Origin: Desulfuromonas thiophila | GTDB taxonomy: Bacteria; Desulfobacterota; Desulfuromonadia; Desulfuromonadales; Desulfuromonadaceae | Assembly (NCBI RefSeq): GCF_900101955.1 | Contig: NZ_FNAQ01000009.1 | Location: 34,748 to 98,747 of the forward strand | DNA: 64,000 nt | Reading direction: 5' to 3' | Part shown: piece by piece, positions 54,801-61,839 of the stretch | Layout of the letters: every line of letters starts with the position of its first letter | Numbering within the stretch: position 1 is the first letter of the stretch | Translations under genes and position numbers: made by a program | Notes under the pieces: model-generated | Databases searched by the model: none | What the model was told of the DNA's origin: nothing | What the model saw: the letters and a program-made list of their open reading frames with translations, nothing else

Positions 54801-55667
54801 GTCGTTGGACAGTCCGATAGCCGCGATGGTGGCATAGATCCGATCGCCATCGCGCAGGGCGTCGACGGTGCGCTTGAGAACCAGCAGGCCGGCGCCTTCG
54901 CCGACGACCAGGCCATCGCCCTGACGGTCAAAGGGCGCGCAGATGCCGCGCGGCGATAGCGCACGCAGCTGGGAAAAACCCATTTGAGTGTAGAGCGAGT
55001 CCGGCCGGGCGACACCGCCGGCCAGCATCAGATCAGCTCGACCGCTGCGCAGTTCTTCGACGGCCAGCTTGATGGCGTAGAGGGAAGAGGCACAGGCGGC
55101 ATCCAGGGTGAAACAGCGACCGCCCAGCCCCAGCGCCTTGGCCAGTAACGCGGCGGGCAGGCCGGTCATGAAGCGGTTGCGGGCGTCCGGTTTGTGGGCC
55201 GGAGGAACCTGGCCGAGCAGCTGCTCCGCCAGACTGCGTCCCAGGTAGTCCCAGGCCAGCTGGCTGGTGGTCACGCTGGGCAGAGCTAGATTGCCGAGGA
55301 TTACGCCGGCACGCTGACGTTGCTGGGTGCTGACACGGGCATCGAAAAAGGCCTGGCTACCGGCAATCAGCACCAGCTGGAACAGGGGGTCAAGGTGTGC
55401 TGGCAAAGCAGGATCAATCTGCAAGGAATCCAGCGGCAGTTGCAGCAATTCATCGCGGATGAAACAGGCGCGGCGGGAATAAAGAGCGTCGGGCCGGCCT
55501 TTGTCTGGATGGTAATAGTCTTCCAGTGACAGTGGCCAGCGTCCGGCAGGAGGTTCGCTGGCGACACTCTCGCCGTTGTGAATCAGCTGCCAGAAGTGCT
55601 CAAGGGTCGGAGCTTCAGGAAACAGGCCACCAATACCGACGATGGCGACAGAATGCGCAGAAATCAT
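48822..55667 (-). CDS. PfaC-like lipid megasynthase: KS - CLF-like KS - AT - DH - DH
   Basis: 2281 residues. KS1 (about 1-450) has the full triad: Cys192 in DAACASSL, His326 in ECHATGTPVGD, His364 in KANIGH. A second KS (about 468-870) has Glu668 where Cys is expected (SFTLASEENS) and no matching His, like a chain-length factor. An AT domain (about 1005-1345) carries GYSLG (Ser1100) and His1221. After a Gln/Pro-rich linker, four FabA-type hotdog units follow (about 1490-2260), with active His in CHFCDDQVMPG (1773) and AAHFYQDPVCPG (2165). No ACP, KR or ER is seen. The product may be a polyunsaturated or otherwise modified acyl chain. It is transcribed from its own promoter. Confidence 0.9.
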   Translation of the reverse strand: MISAHSVAIVGIGGLFPEAPTLEHFWQLIHNGESVASEPPAGRWPLSLEDYYHPDKGRPDALYSRRACFIRDELLQLPLDSLQIDPALPAHLDPLFQLVLIAGSQAFFDARVSTQQRQRAGVILGNLALPSVTTSQLAWDYLGRSLAEQLLGQVPPAHKPDARNRFMTGLPAALLAKALGLGGRCFTLDAACASSLYAIKLAVEELRSGRADLMLAGGVARPDSLYTQMGFSQLRALSPRGICAPFDRQGDGLVVGEGAGLLVLKRTVDALRDGDRIYATIAAIGLSNDIGGSLLAPSSAGQLRAMRAAYASAGWQPQDVDHIECHATGTPVGDAVECASLQALWGNHSQRRCVLGAVKANIGHLLTAAGAAAVIKTLLALKHQTLPPTANFCEPLAPLVEPGTPFEVLRQPRPWPQPSDHPRRAAVSAFGFGGINAHLLLEEGLELQKRSGRGATTVPQPAAQAPEPIAIIGLNVELGPWQTVAALRQQLFAETEQTTALPTSPQHWGGAPQRRWWQQEGFSPCQGHYLADLQLNAGQFRIPPTEMAEMLPRQALMLRCAAAVLAATGCDQTNHERTGVFIGTGLDLAATSFSLRWSLPLLLQQARQQGHLSDTQADDPALLTQLRDALCPPLTANRTMGALGSVVASRIARAFGVGGPSFTLASEENSGLQALQSATGALQRGEIDLALVGAVDLPGDIRAQLSNQQLGRTAPISEGACALVLQRLSDAQASGATIFALIEAETAATAATADLLGITDALPQKCLAALQTQLRLPALTADSFGLRLASGPDSPTDPARESLTAIPLTARYGQAGEASGLLAVLCGALALHHRLLPSQGDCRPRYWLHNAVEGPRRALISGTATGGQCQLLVLREAPAPSDSAHRLPPAQPLALPGPALFICRASNAAALAENLQQLAQRLQDSPEQPLNERAAHWWHSQPAAAVAPCCLSLLADSPAELAEQLHFAQQHLRHQPTQRLDGRTAVGRPACSRGKLFYAPQPLAGEGAKLAFVFPGSGNHFNDMGRQLGLCWPGVFEAQHRQNQRLRDQYQPDNFWCACDPAVIEQDHNCLIIAHVALCTALSDTVRQFGVQPQLAIGYSLGESSSLFSLGFWQERDAMLERIEASPLFSRQLAGPCEAARQLWQLPATEAVDWCLGVVPRPAQRVRGALAGLERAYLLIINTPDECVIGGQRQAVQQLVARLADKRPCPFIELRGVTTVHCPVAGVVADAYRALHLFDTQPQPGLSLYSCASGQPYEATTEQCAGAILAQATDTIDFTRVIERAYADGARLFIETGSGNSCSRMIGRILGQRPHLALPTCVRGQTPQQSFGRLLAQLLAEGYPCDPSLFFPAPAQPSAPPVPAGPPVILRHGLGDIRLPALAQRTVSAQNATKSPGASLPATTVTPPQGLTETALSPALRQSLLRTQQHQSAAHSRFLQLSQQLLQLSSQQLARQPVTVAPSQPSVPGRNLPPTPPPVSVSAPEALRFDRRQCLEFAIGSIGTMLGERFAAIDRHPTRVRLPDEPLMLVDRILTLEGEPCSLSQGRVVTEHDVTADRWYLDSGRIPTCVAVEAGQADLFLSAWLGIDFQTRGLAVYRLLDAVVRFHGPLPGPGAVIRYDIRIERFFRQGDTWLFRFAFDSTVDGRPLLTMRNGCAGFFSQTELNAGRGIIQTALDLRPQTGKRPADWLELVPLALEQYDSQQLQALRQGDLAGCFGSAFAHLPLQRPLGLPGGKLELVDRVTRLDPAGGRFGLGQIRAEMDVQPDDWFLTCHFCDDQVMPGTLMYECCLHCLRLYLMRLGWVCEQDEAVWEPVAGVDSQLKCRGQVTASTRTVTYEVSLKELGYHPAPYAIVDALMYADGKAIVEIGNMSVQLSGMTREVLEQRWQQAHVTSPAPRPVTTTAGGRKPALYDYDRILAFSAGKPSEAFGEPYRIFDAERRIARLPRPPFQFLDRITAIAAEPWRMVAGGHIEAQYDVPADAWYFAANRSRQMPFCVLLEIALQPCGWLAAYVGSALTSPVDLCFRNLDGTARQLRPVDRNSGTLTTQVTLTRVSSSGGMIIQGYDFCVHDQQGPVYQGETLFGFFTAAALANQVGLRTAQPYLVSAKEQASGAPFDYPSQPPFPDQQLRMLDRIELFCPAGGPAGAGWIRGSKQVDPQEWFFAAHFYQDPVCPGSLGLESFLQLLRVIAAHHWGEEAAGNLQLTSAPHQWSYRGQIIPTNRQVRVEACIEALDHQRQELCASGLLSVDGKIIYQMQQFHCHCQPPVSVGGRNSRAGEADAS

Positions 55668-55786
55668 GAGGTCTAAGCCTGTCGAAACAGCGCCTGCGGC
55701 GTGGCCGGTGCAACGGTCGGGCGAAACAGGGCGCAGCCGAAGACGGCCGTGTTGCCACAGCAGGCGACAGGGAAAAGAAAAAGGAC

Positions 55787-55815
55787 TTTATACTAACAAA
55801 AGAGCGGAACTGCAA
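55787..55815 (-). promoter_or_regulatory. Sigma-70 type promoter of the PfaC-like gene
   Basis: On the minus strand TTGCAG (55815-55810) and TATAAA (55792-55787) are 17 bases apart. The leader to the ATG at 55667 is about 110 bases. The -35 box overlaps the T tract of the preceding terminator. Confidence 0.7.
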
Positions 55816-55850
55816 AAAAATACCGCGGCCCTGATCGGGAGCAGGGCCGC
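55814..55850 (-). terminator. Rho-independent terminator upstream of the PfaC-like gene
   Basis: GCGGCCCTG (55850-55842 on the minus strand) pairs with CAGGGCCGC (55833-55825), with an 8-base loop; seven T residues follow a few bases later. It ends transcription of the FlgT-N-like gene and its upstream operon before the PfaC-like gene. Confidence 0.88.
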
Positions 55851-55900
55851 AGCGTGTTCCAGCAAAAGGGTTGAGCGTTCTGGGCTGGCCGGAGCGGAAA

Positions 55901-56992
55901 TCAGGAGCCACCGAGTCGGGCCTGCAGGGCATAGGTGCCGGCCGAGGTGATGGTCAGTTTTTTCCCGCCAATGGTCAGATGATTAATCTGTTCCGCCAGG
56001 CGCAGGGTGTTGCAGCTCTGCCAGCCGACGATAAATTCGCCGCCTTGGGCGGAAAACTGTTTCTGCTGGGCACGGATTACGCCCGGAATACGACTGATTT
56101 CCCGTTCGATGCTTGGCAGGTCGGCAAAGCTGCAGCCGGCGACAATCAGGCGGATCTGATGCTCGTTGTAACAGGCTTCGAGCCAGCTGGCGGCGATCTG
56201 GTCGCTGAGTCTGCCGGCCAGTTGCAGGGCGGCTTTCTGCAGTGCGTTCTGGGAGCCGATGGCAAAGCTGTGGTGTGGCACGATGGCATCGCTGCTGGCG
56301 GAGGCCAGCACCTTGCCCGTAGTGGTTTCACAGATGTCTGCCACGATGGTGGCGGCATAGGCGTGAAAGCGCTCGTTGTAGGGGTTGGCGCCATTGTCCT
56401 GGACGTAAGCCTGACCGCGAATCAATAGCTGGGCCTGAGTTGTCGAGGGACCGGTCGGATTGACCAGGTCAAAGCCCTTGCCGCGCAGGTCGGCTTCGAT
56501 CGTCTGACGAGCTGCCAGCAGATTCAGCGGCATGGGATTGGCTGTGGCGCTGAGGGATTGTTCCTGCAGGGAGATGGCAACGGTTGGATAGTTGAGGCGC
56601 GGCAGAATCCGCGCCAGGGCGGCGACATCATCGGCCAGGGCCATTTCCTCCACCGTGGCGCGGATTCGCACGGTGCAGGCGTTCGAGGTGAAGGATTCGT
56701 TGAGAATCTGATAATCGCGGACATAACCCTCAACGCGGGTGAGGATCTTGTCCTGTAGCAAAACAAAGTTTTCCACAACGGTTTCGCTGGTTAGCAGCAC
56801 ACCAAGGGCTTCTGCCACGGCATTGCGCTGGGCATCTTCCACGGCGTCTTGGCGAGCTTGCTGACGGGAATGGGTGATGGCAGCCGAACCCTCAGCTTCG
56901 AGTTGAATCTGGCTGGCCTGCGCTGGGACGGTGGTGAGCAGTGTCCATGCCAGCAACCCCAATAGGTGAAACAATCGGTGGCGAAAGTCCAT
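55901..56992 (-). CDS. Exported protein with FlgT N-terminal-like domain
   Basis: 363 residues with a signal peptide (LFHLLGLLAWTLLTTVPAQA). The next about 100 residues (EAEGSAAITHSRQQARQDAVEDAQRNAVAEALGVLLTSET, then ILTRVEGYVRDYQILNES and ACTVRIRATVE) match the pattern of FlgT_N/LPP20-like domains, which in Vibrio FlgT helps form the flagellar H ring. The remainder has a second alpha/beta domain with QAQLLIRGQAYVQDN. No flagellar gene is near, so a flagellar role is not implied. GGAGAT lies just before the ATG. It follows the beta-barrel gene past a terminator. Confidence 0.7.
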   Translation of the reverse strand: MDFRHRLFHLLGLLAWTLLTTVPAQASQIQLEAEGSAAITHSRQQARQDAVEDAQRNAVAEALGVLLTSETVVENFVLLQDKILTRVEGYVRDYQILNESFTSNACTVRIRATVEEMALADDVAALARILPRLNYPTVAISLQEQSLSATANPMPLNLLAARQTIEADLRGKGFDLVNPTGPSTTQAQLLIRGQAYVQDNGANPYNERFHAYAATIVADICETTTGKVLASASSDAIVPHHSFAIGSQNALQKAALQLAGRLSDQIAASWLEACYNEHQIRLIVAGCSFADLPSIEREISRIPGVIRAQQKQFSAQGGEFIVGWQSCNTLRLAEQINHLTIGGKKLTITSAGTYALQARLGGS

Positions 56993-57003
56993 GGCGGATC
57001 TCC

Positions 57004-57053
57004 GAAAAATAAAACAACGGGTGCAACGCCTGACAGTCGTCGCACCCGTTGTT
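57004..57053 (-). terminator. Rho-independent terminator between the barrel gene and the FlgT-N-like gene
   Basis: On the minus strand a 12-bp stem (57053-57042 with 57024-57013, core ACGGGTGC) is followed by TTTATTTTT. It lies 23 bases after the stop of the barrel gene. The FlgT-N-like gene starts just past it, so that gene depends on partial readthrough or an unseen promoter. Confidence 0.85.
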
Positions 57054-57075
57054 TAATAATCTTCAAATAAAAAGA

Positions 57076-58020
57076 TTAGAATTTCCAGGTGCTGCCCAGA
57101 TAAATTTCGTCAGCATCGAAGTCTTCCAGTTCCAGAACCTTTTTATAGCCCAGGGAGAGACCAAAAGTGTCCGTCAGCGTCAAGGAACCTTCACAGCCAA
57201 CCTCATAATAATCATCATCTGCCGGATCGTTGTCGTAATCTGTCACATCGGCGTTCCAGACGGCGAAAAGATTAATCACACCATTGTCGCCATTACGCAC
57301 ACCAGCATTGATGCCGGTCTTGATCAGATGCTGTTCGTCATCATCGGCGTCACTGTCGTCAGTGTTGTAGAGATAGGAGGCTCCAGCACTGAAGATGAAG
57401 ATGTCATTATCGTAGGTGATGGCAGCGCCCAGACCACCACCGAACAGGTTGACTTCGTCAGCGTCGACGAAGTCGAAATCCAGGTCGGTATAGCAGTAGT
57501 TGATATGACCCGTGAAGGAAGCCGACAGTGTCTGATTCAGCGGCAGGCTGTACTGGGTAAAGCCGATCAGGCCGACGCGATGACCATCAAAACTGTCAAA
57601 ATCAATGTAATCGTAAGGCAACATCAGACCGTAGGTCAGCTGATCATTGTCGAAGGCAACACCCAGGTTGACGCCGTAGATGTCGCCGTTGAGGTTGGCA
57701 TTCTCGAAGTCGACGTCTTCCCAGTAGGCCGAAGCGCCAAAGGTCCGTGGCAGATTCAGATTGGCTTTGTTGCTTTTTTCTGATGCTGTTTCAGCGGAGG
57801 GCAGCACCAGCTGTTGGAACACCAGTCGTGAGATGTTGCCGGCTGCCGAAACATAGGCCGCCCCTTCGTTGCCACCACCGACACCGCCAATGCTGTCACC
57901 ATGATGATACAGAAACTCTTCAGCATAGTAATCATCATAATTAGGAGATGCCCAAGAACTTCCCGCCAGGCATAGCAGGGCCAAGACCCCGGAAATCAGT
58001 AATCCCCGTTTTTTGTTCAT
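57076..58020 (-). CDS. Predicted outer-membrane beta-barrel protein, Asp-rich
   Basis: 314 residues: signal peptide (MNKKRGLLISGVLALLCLAGSSWA), an acidic start (SPNYDDYYAEEFLYHH), then alternating amphipathic strands with Gly, Tyr and Asn at turns (TYGLMLPYDYIDFDSFDGHRVGLIG, NLFGGGLGAAITYDNDIFIFSAGASYLYN) and acidic loops (DDSDADDDEQ). It ends GSTWKF, with the C-terminal Phe typical of BAM substrates. It is probably a barrel of 10-14 strands; the transported compound is unknown. GGAGGAGG precedes ATG 58020. It is the third gene of the envelope operon and 34 bases after the CsgG-like gene. Confidence 0.75.
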   Translation of the reverse strand: MNKKRGLLISGVLALLCLAGSSWASPNYDDYYAEEFLYHHGDSIGGVGGGNEGAAYVSAAGNISRLVFQQLVLPSAETASEKSNKANLNLPRTFGASAYWEDVDFENANLNGDIYGVNLGVAFDNDQLTYGLMLPYDYIDFDSFDGHRVGLIGFTQYSLPLNQTLSASFTGHINYCYTDLDFDFVDADEVNLFGGGLGAAITYDNDIFIFSAGASYLYNTDDSDADDDEQHLIKTGINAGVRNGDNGVINLFAVWNADVTDYDNDPADDDYYEVGCEGSLTLTDTFGLSLGYKKVLELEDFDADEIYLGSTWKF

Positions 58021-58054
58021 GTTACCTCCTCCTTCGAATGTGATGGAATTGAGA

Positions 58055-58699
58055 CTAGGGTAGACGACGCAGCAGGCTGGCAGTGGCCTGTTGCAGCGCT
58101 TGATCGGCAGCGCCCGAGACATCATGGCCGATGCCCGTGCCGCTACCAGGAATGTATTCCAGGGTTTCCACGTCAACACAGCGGATCTGGATGCCCATGC
58201 GGGTTTGCAAATTCTTTCTGGCGCTCAGCCCGCGCACCTGATCACCACCTTCGCCGTAGTCATAGACCTCGCCATAGATGACCTTGGCGGCACCAAGCAT
58301 ACGGCCCATTTCGATGGCCTGGGCCTGGCTGACCATGCCGTTGGCACTCATCCATTGCCGGTCCATAACATCCTTGATGATATCAGCCTTTTCCTCGACG
58401 AAGATGAAGCGGCCAGTGTCATAGAGGGCTTCTGTCAGCCGGTTATGAATCCCAAGGCCCACATTCTTGTCCAGCAGGTGCGGATAGCGTTGTGCCGCCC
58501 GATCAGACAACCCCAGCGGCAGGACGGCAACAACCGTTTTAGGGCCTTTATGGGGCGGTGCGGCCACTGGCGAGGTGGCGGCAGCCGGTGCCGGCCGGTC
58601 CGGTTCAACGTAGGTGGTGGCACAACCGGCCAGCATCAGGCCCAGAAACACATTCAGCGCAACCAGCAGGCGCAGCAAATCAAAGATTGGCAAGAGCAT
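58055..58699 (-). CDS. CsgG-family lipoprotein
   Basis: 214 residues with a lipoprotein signal (LLVALNVFLGLMLAGC). The mature part has the CsgG/LpoB-like alpha/beta fold: TVVAVLPLGLSDRAAQRYP, LGIHNRLTEALYDTGRFIFVEEKADIIKDVMDRQ, and AQAIEMGRMLGAAKVIYGEVYDYG. CsgG forms the curli secretion pore in the outer membrane; many relatives have other, unknown envelope roles, and no curli genes (csgA, csgE, csgF) are here. ATG 58699 overlaps the stop of the upstream gene (58680) by 20 bases, implying coupling; a TTG two codons earlier is an alternative. Confidence 0.8.
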   Translation of the reverse strand: MLLPIFDLLRLLVALNVFLGLMLAGCATTYVEPDRPAPAAATSPVAAPPHKGPKTVVAVLPLGLSDRAAQRYPHLLDKNVGLGIHNRLTEALYDTGRFIFVEEKADIIKDVMDRQWMSANGMVSQAQAIEMGRMLGAAKVIYGEVYDYGEGGDQVRGLSARKNLQTRMGIQIRCVDVETLEYIPGSGTGIGHDVSGAADQALQQATASLLRRLP

Positions 58700-59342
58700 C
58701 TTCAATGGCTTTCTGGGTGGCTTGACCCACGGTGGTTTCGTTGAAATGAACCTTGTCCTGGCGAATCTCGAACAGAATACCCAGTGATTTGGTTACCCCT
58801 TTACCGGATCCCTCAAAAACACGCAACGGCTGGCCGGCTTCACGCAATTCAATGCGGACACCAACCTGCAAGGTGGTTTTAGCGGCGGCCAGCAGACCAA
58901 TACTGCGTGTTCGTGAGGTTTTAAAACGATCGATAAACACGCGCACCTGGGTATCACTGGCCACGGTTGGTTCCTGGATATCCTCCGGCATGTTGTCGTT
59001 CTGCCAGGTAGCCGCGATAAAACGATCAATCTGACGCAGCATCTCGGGATCGTCTTCTATGGGAACATAGCGACCGCTACGGTAAAATTCATCATTGACG
59101 ATATTACGAATACCGTAGGCAATCAGATGATTTTCCCAGCCGGGCTGACCGGTGCGGTTTTGTACCTGAACAACGATAAACGGCTTGCGACCGTCCTGGC
59201 CTGTCGATGCCGCCCAGCTGTTCTGGGGCCGCAGGCCAACACCGAGCAGGACGATCAAAGACCCGACAACGGCCAGCGCTACCTGTTGGGACATAAAACG
59301 GCAAATGCTTTTGGCTGTGCTTGTTGCGCTAGCATTCATCAT
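58680..59342 (-). CDS. CsgG-like exported protein
   Basis: About 220 residues with an N-terminal hydrophobic segment (VALAVVGSLIVLLGVGL) followed by a possible signal-peptidase site (SWA-A). The body resembles the CsgG fold: KPFIVVQVQNRTGQPGW, LIAYGIRNIVNDEFYRSGRYVPIEDDPEMLRQIDRF and GLLAAAKTTLQVGVRIELREAGQP. Unlike the next gene it has no lipobox Cys. The start is uncertain: ATG 59342, ATG 59339 or a later Met at about residue 17. It is the first gene of the minus-strand envelope operon, overlapping the second. Confidence 0.7.
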   Translation of the reverse strand: MMNASATSTAKSICRFMSQQVALAVVGSLIVLLGVGLRPQNSWAASTGQDGRKPFIVVQVQNRTGQPGWENHLIAYGIRNIVNDEFYRSGRYVPIEDDPEMLRQIDRFIAATWQNDNMPEDIQEPTVASDTQVRVFIDRFKTSRTRSIGLLAAAKTTLQVGVRIELREAGQPLRVFEGSGKGVTKSLGILFEIRQDKVHFNETTVGQATQKAIEDALANL

Positions 59343-59717
59343 CTGCTCGGAACCATTCTGGTCGTTTTTACAGGGATGGACAAATCCATGTTGCAACGCG
59401 GCATACCAACAGCGAGGCAACGCTTCCAAGCATTTTACAGAAGAACACATGCACCCGGTGGACTGCTGCATAGGCTAGACGCAGGAGGCGAATTTTTCAA
59501 GCGGGTTTTTCATTTTTGGGGACCTGCTGGAGCCGCCTAAGCCTTGCCCCCAGCAGAATTTCGCCTTGCCAGAATCTGGTCAGCAGTTAGACTTTGAAAA
59601 AATCTTCAGCCACAGCTGTACCAGCTGGTGACAGGGGCAGAGCTCCTGGTTGCTGAACGTCATGTTCGTCGCAGGATGTTTGTTCACTGGTAACATTTTC
59701 TCACCTATGGAGCTTTG
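59343..59717. other. Divergent intergenic region without a recognisable gene
   Basis: A 375-base gap between the CsgG-like operon (leftward) and the YbjT-like gene (rightward). It holds T-rich patches (near 59495-59515) that may form the leftward promoter, and a possible hairpin around 59520-59556 (CTGCTGG...CCAGCAG). No convincing frame, RNA gene or clear promoter box was found. Confidence 0.5.
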
Positions 59718-61172
59718 ATGCCAACAACTGCAACCCGTCGTATCCTGATCACCGGAGCCACCGGCTATATTGGTCGTCGCCTGAAAGACCGGTTGCTGCA
59801 GCGTGCTGATCTGCAATTGCGTCTTCTGGTGCGTGATCCCAATCGCTTGCGTCCTGAGGTGCGCCAGCGCGTCGAGGTGGTCCAGGGCGACAGCTTCGAT
59901 GCCACTGCGCTACAGAAGGCACTCCAGCAGGTGGATATGGCTTTTTACCTGATTCATTCCATGGGGAGTGGCCCCGATTATGCCGCTCGCGATCGCCGCA
60001 GTGCTGAACAGTTTCGCGATGCCTGCATCGCTGCCGGGGTAGCACGGCTGATCTATCTGGGGGGGCTGGGACGGATGGAAAATGCCAGCGAACATCTGCG
60101 CAGCCGGCTCGAAACGGGGGCCATTCTCAGCGCTCGTCCCGAGACCTTGCAGACCCTCTGGTTTCGAGCCGGGGTCATTCTGGGCGCTGGCAGTGCCAGT
60201 TTCGAAATTATTCATCATCTGACGCAGAAACTGCCGGTTATGCTGACGCCGCGCTGGGTCACTACCCGCACCCAGGCGATCGCCGTCGAGGATGTGCTGA
60301 CCTATCTTGAGGCGGCCATCGATCTGCCGGCAGCGGGCAACTGGCAGATCGATATCGGTAGCGAGCCGACCGATTTCCGTGGTCTGATGCAGGCTGCGGC
60401 GGCCAGCCTGGGGCTGAAACGCTGGCTGATTCCGGTGCCCCTGCTCAGCCCGAAATTGTCATCCTATTGGCTTATGTTGTTTACGCCAGTCCCCTACAGC
60501 ATTGCTGCCGCACTGGTGGAAGGGCTCAAATCCGAAACTCTGGTGGAAAACGACCATGCCAAGCAGTTGTTTCCGACCATTGTGCCCCGCACGCTGCCAC
60601 AGGCCTTTCAGTTGGCGTTGCAGGAGTTGGAAAGTGACGCGGTTCTCAGCCGTTGGTGCGACAGCAGTGCCGGCGAGGTCTGCGATCTGAGCCCACCTGC
60701 TGATCCTAAGGCCCTGGTGTATCGGGATTGCCGTCAGTTTGCTCTGGCTGGGCTGACCCCGGCCAGGGTGTTCTCACAACTCTGTCAGTTGGGAGGCGCT
60801 GCCGGCTGGGGTGGCTATGACCCCCTGTGGTCACTGCGGGGAATGATCGATAAACTGATGGGAGGCGTCGGTCTCAATCGTGGTCGGCGCGTACCCGCAC
60901 AATTGCGGGTAGGTGATGCCGTAGATTTCTGGAAGGTGGTTGATCTACGACCGAATAAACGACTGTTATTGTTGGCGCAGATGAAACTTCCCGGCAAAGG
61001 CTGGCTTGAGTTTGTCATTGATGACGACTGGTTGATCCAGACAGCCCATTTTTTTCCGAAAGGGCTGGGGGGCCGGTTGTACTGGTATTTGGTGATGCCG
61101 TTTCATGCTTTGGTGTTTGAGCGTATGGGACGCCGCTTGTTGGCTCAGGCAGCCAAAATGCCGGCCAGCTGA
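59718..61172 (+). CDS. NAD(P)-binding SDR-type protein with DUF2867 domain (YbjT-like)
   Basis: 484 residues. The first about 290 form an atypical SDR (NmrA/complex I NDUFA9-like) domain: RRILITGATGYIGRRLKDRLL with the GxxGxxG loop, VVQGDSFD, VDMAFYLIHSMGSG and RLIYLGGLG. From about 320 a DUF2867 domain follows (LSPPADPKALVYRDCRQ, then FWKVVDLRPNKRLLLLAQMKLPGKGWLEF). The E. coli relative is YbjT; the substrate is unknown. ATG 59718 has TATGGAG about 6-12 bases upstream. It stands alone, 121 bases upstream of tpx on the same strand. Confidence 0.85.
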   Translation: MPTTATRRILITGATGYIGRRLKDRLLQRADLQLRLLVRDPNRLRPEVRQRVEVVQGDSFDATALQKALQQVDMAFYLIHSMGSGPDYAARDRRSAEQFRDACIAAGVARLIYLGGLGRMENASEHLRSRLETGAILSARPETLQTLWFRAGVILGAGSASFEIIHHLTQKLPVMLTPRWVTTRTQAIAVEDVLTYLEAAIDLPAAGNWQIDIGSEPTDFRGLMQAAAASLGLKRWLIPVPLLSPKLSSYWLMLFTPVPYSIAAALVEGLKSETLVENDHAKQLFPTIVPRTLPQAFQLALQELESDAVLSRWCDSSAGEVCDLSPPADPKALVYRDCRQFALAGLTPARVFSQLCQLGGAAGWGGYDPLWSLRGMIDKLMGGVGLNRGRRVPAQLRVGDAVDFWKVVDLRPNKRLLLLAQMKLPGKGWLEFVIDDDWLIQTAHFFPKGLGGRLYWYLVMPFHALVFERMGRRLLAQAAKMPAS

Positions 61173-61181
61173 TCAGGCTTC

Positions 61182-61209
61182 TTGACAGAATGTTTTGTTC
61201 TGTTAAATT
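61182..61209 (+). promoter_or_regulatory. tpx promoter overlapped by a palindromic operator candidate
   Basis: TTGACA (61182-61187) and TAAATT (61204-61209) are 16 bases apart. The same stretch is a near-perfect palindrome: TTGACAGAA (61182-61190), 7 bases, then TTCTGTTAA (61198-61206), with one mismatch in nine. An operator covering both promoter boxes would suit a repressor, as expected for a peroxide- or redox-responsive gene. Confidence 0.65.
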
Positions 61210-61293
61210 AAGACAAAAATTGTTATCAATGCGGTTCGTGGCTGAAGCCGCGATGTCCGTAAAACCTTCCCCCAGACCAAAAAGGAAAAACTT

Positions 61294-61815
61294 ATGACGG
61301 AAAAACGCACAGGAATCATCCGCTTTAAAGGCAATCCGGTGACCCTCGTTGGCCCCGATGTCACGGTTGGCAGCCCTGCTCCTGATTTCAAGGTGGTCGA
61401 TAATGGTCTTCAGCCGGTGACACGCGATAGCGCCAAAGGCAAGATTCAACTGATAGCGGTGGTGCCGTCTCTGGATACGGGCGTTTGCGACACCATGACG
61501 CGAAAGTTTAATCAGGATGCCGCTGCTTTGCCGGAGAACGTGGAAGTCTATACCATCAGTGTTGATCTGCCTTTTGCTCAAAAGCGCTGGTGCGGTAATG
61601 CTGGTATTGAGCGGGTTAAAACCCTGTCGGATTATCAGGAGCGCAGCTTTGGCCTGAATTACGGCGTGTTGATCGACGAACTGAAGTTGCTGGCGCGCAG
61701 CGTCTTCGTGATTGATGTTGATGGCAAGATTGCTTATAGCGAAATTGTTTCGGAGGTCACGGCCGAACCGGATTATGCCGCTGCTCTCGCGGCCGTTCGC
61801 GCTCTGCTGGCATAG
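61294..61815 (+). CDS. tpx: Thiol peroxidase (2-Cys atypical peroxiredoxin)
   Basis: A 173-residue Tpx that reduces lipid and other hydroperoxides using thioredoxin. It begins GIIRFKGNPVTLVGPDVTVGSPAPDF as usual. The peroxidatic Cys is in PSLDTGVCDTMTRKFN and the resolving Cys in FAQKRWCGNAGIE; the Arg needed for catalysis is in the late LARSVFVID. Its length is close to that of E. coli Tpx (168). AAAAAGGAAAAA precedes the ATG. It is transcribed alone, between the promoter/operator at 61182 and the terminator at 61840. Confidence 0.96.
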   Translation: MTEKRTGIIRFKGNPVTLVGPDVTVGSPAPDFKVVDNGLQPVTRDSAKGKIQLIAVVPSLDTGVCDTMTRKFNQDAAALPENVEVYTISVDLPFAQKRWCGNAGIERVKTLSDYQERSFGLNYGVLIDELKLLARSVFVIDVDGKIAYSEIVSEVTAEPDYAAALAAVRALLA

Positions 61816-61839
61816 GCGGTTCAGGGGAACTTACCGATT

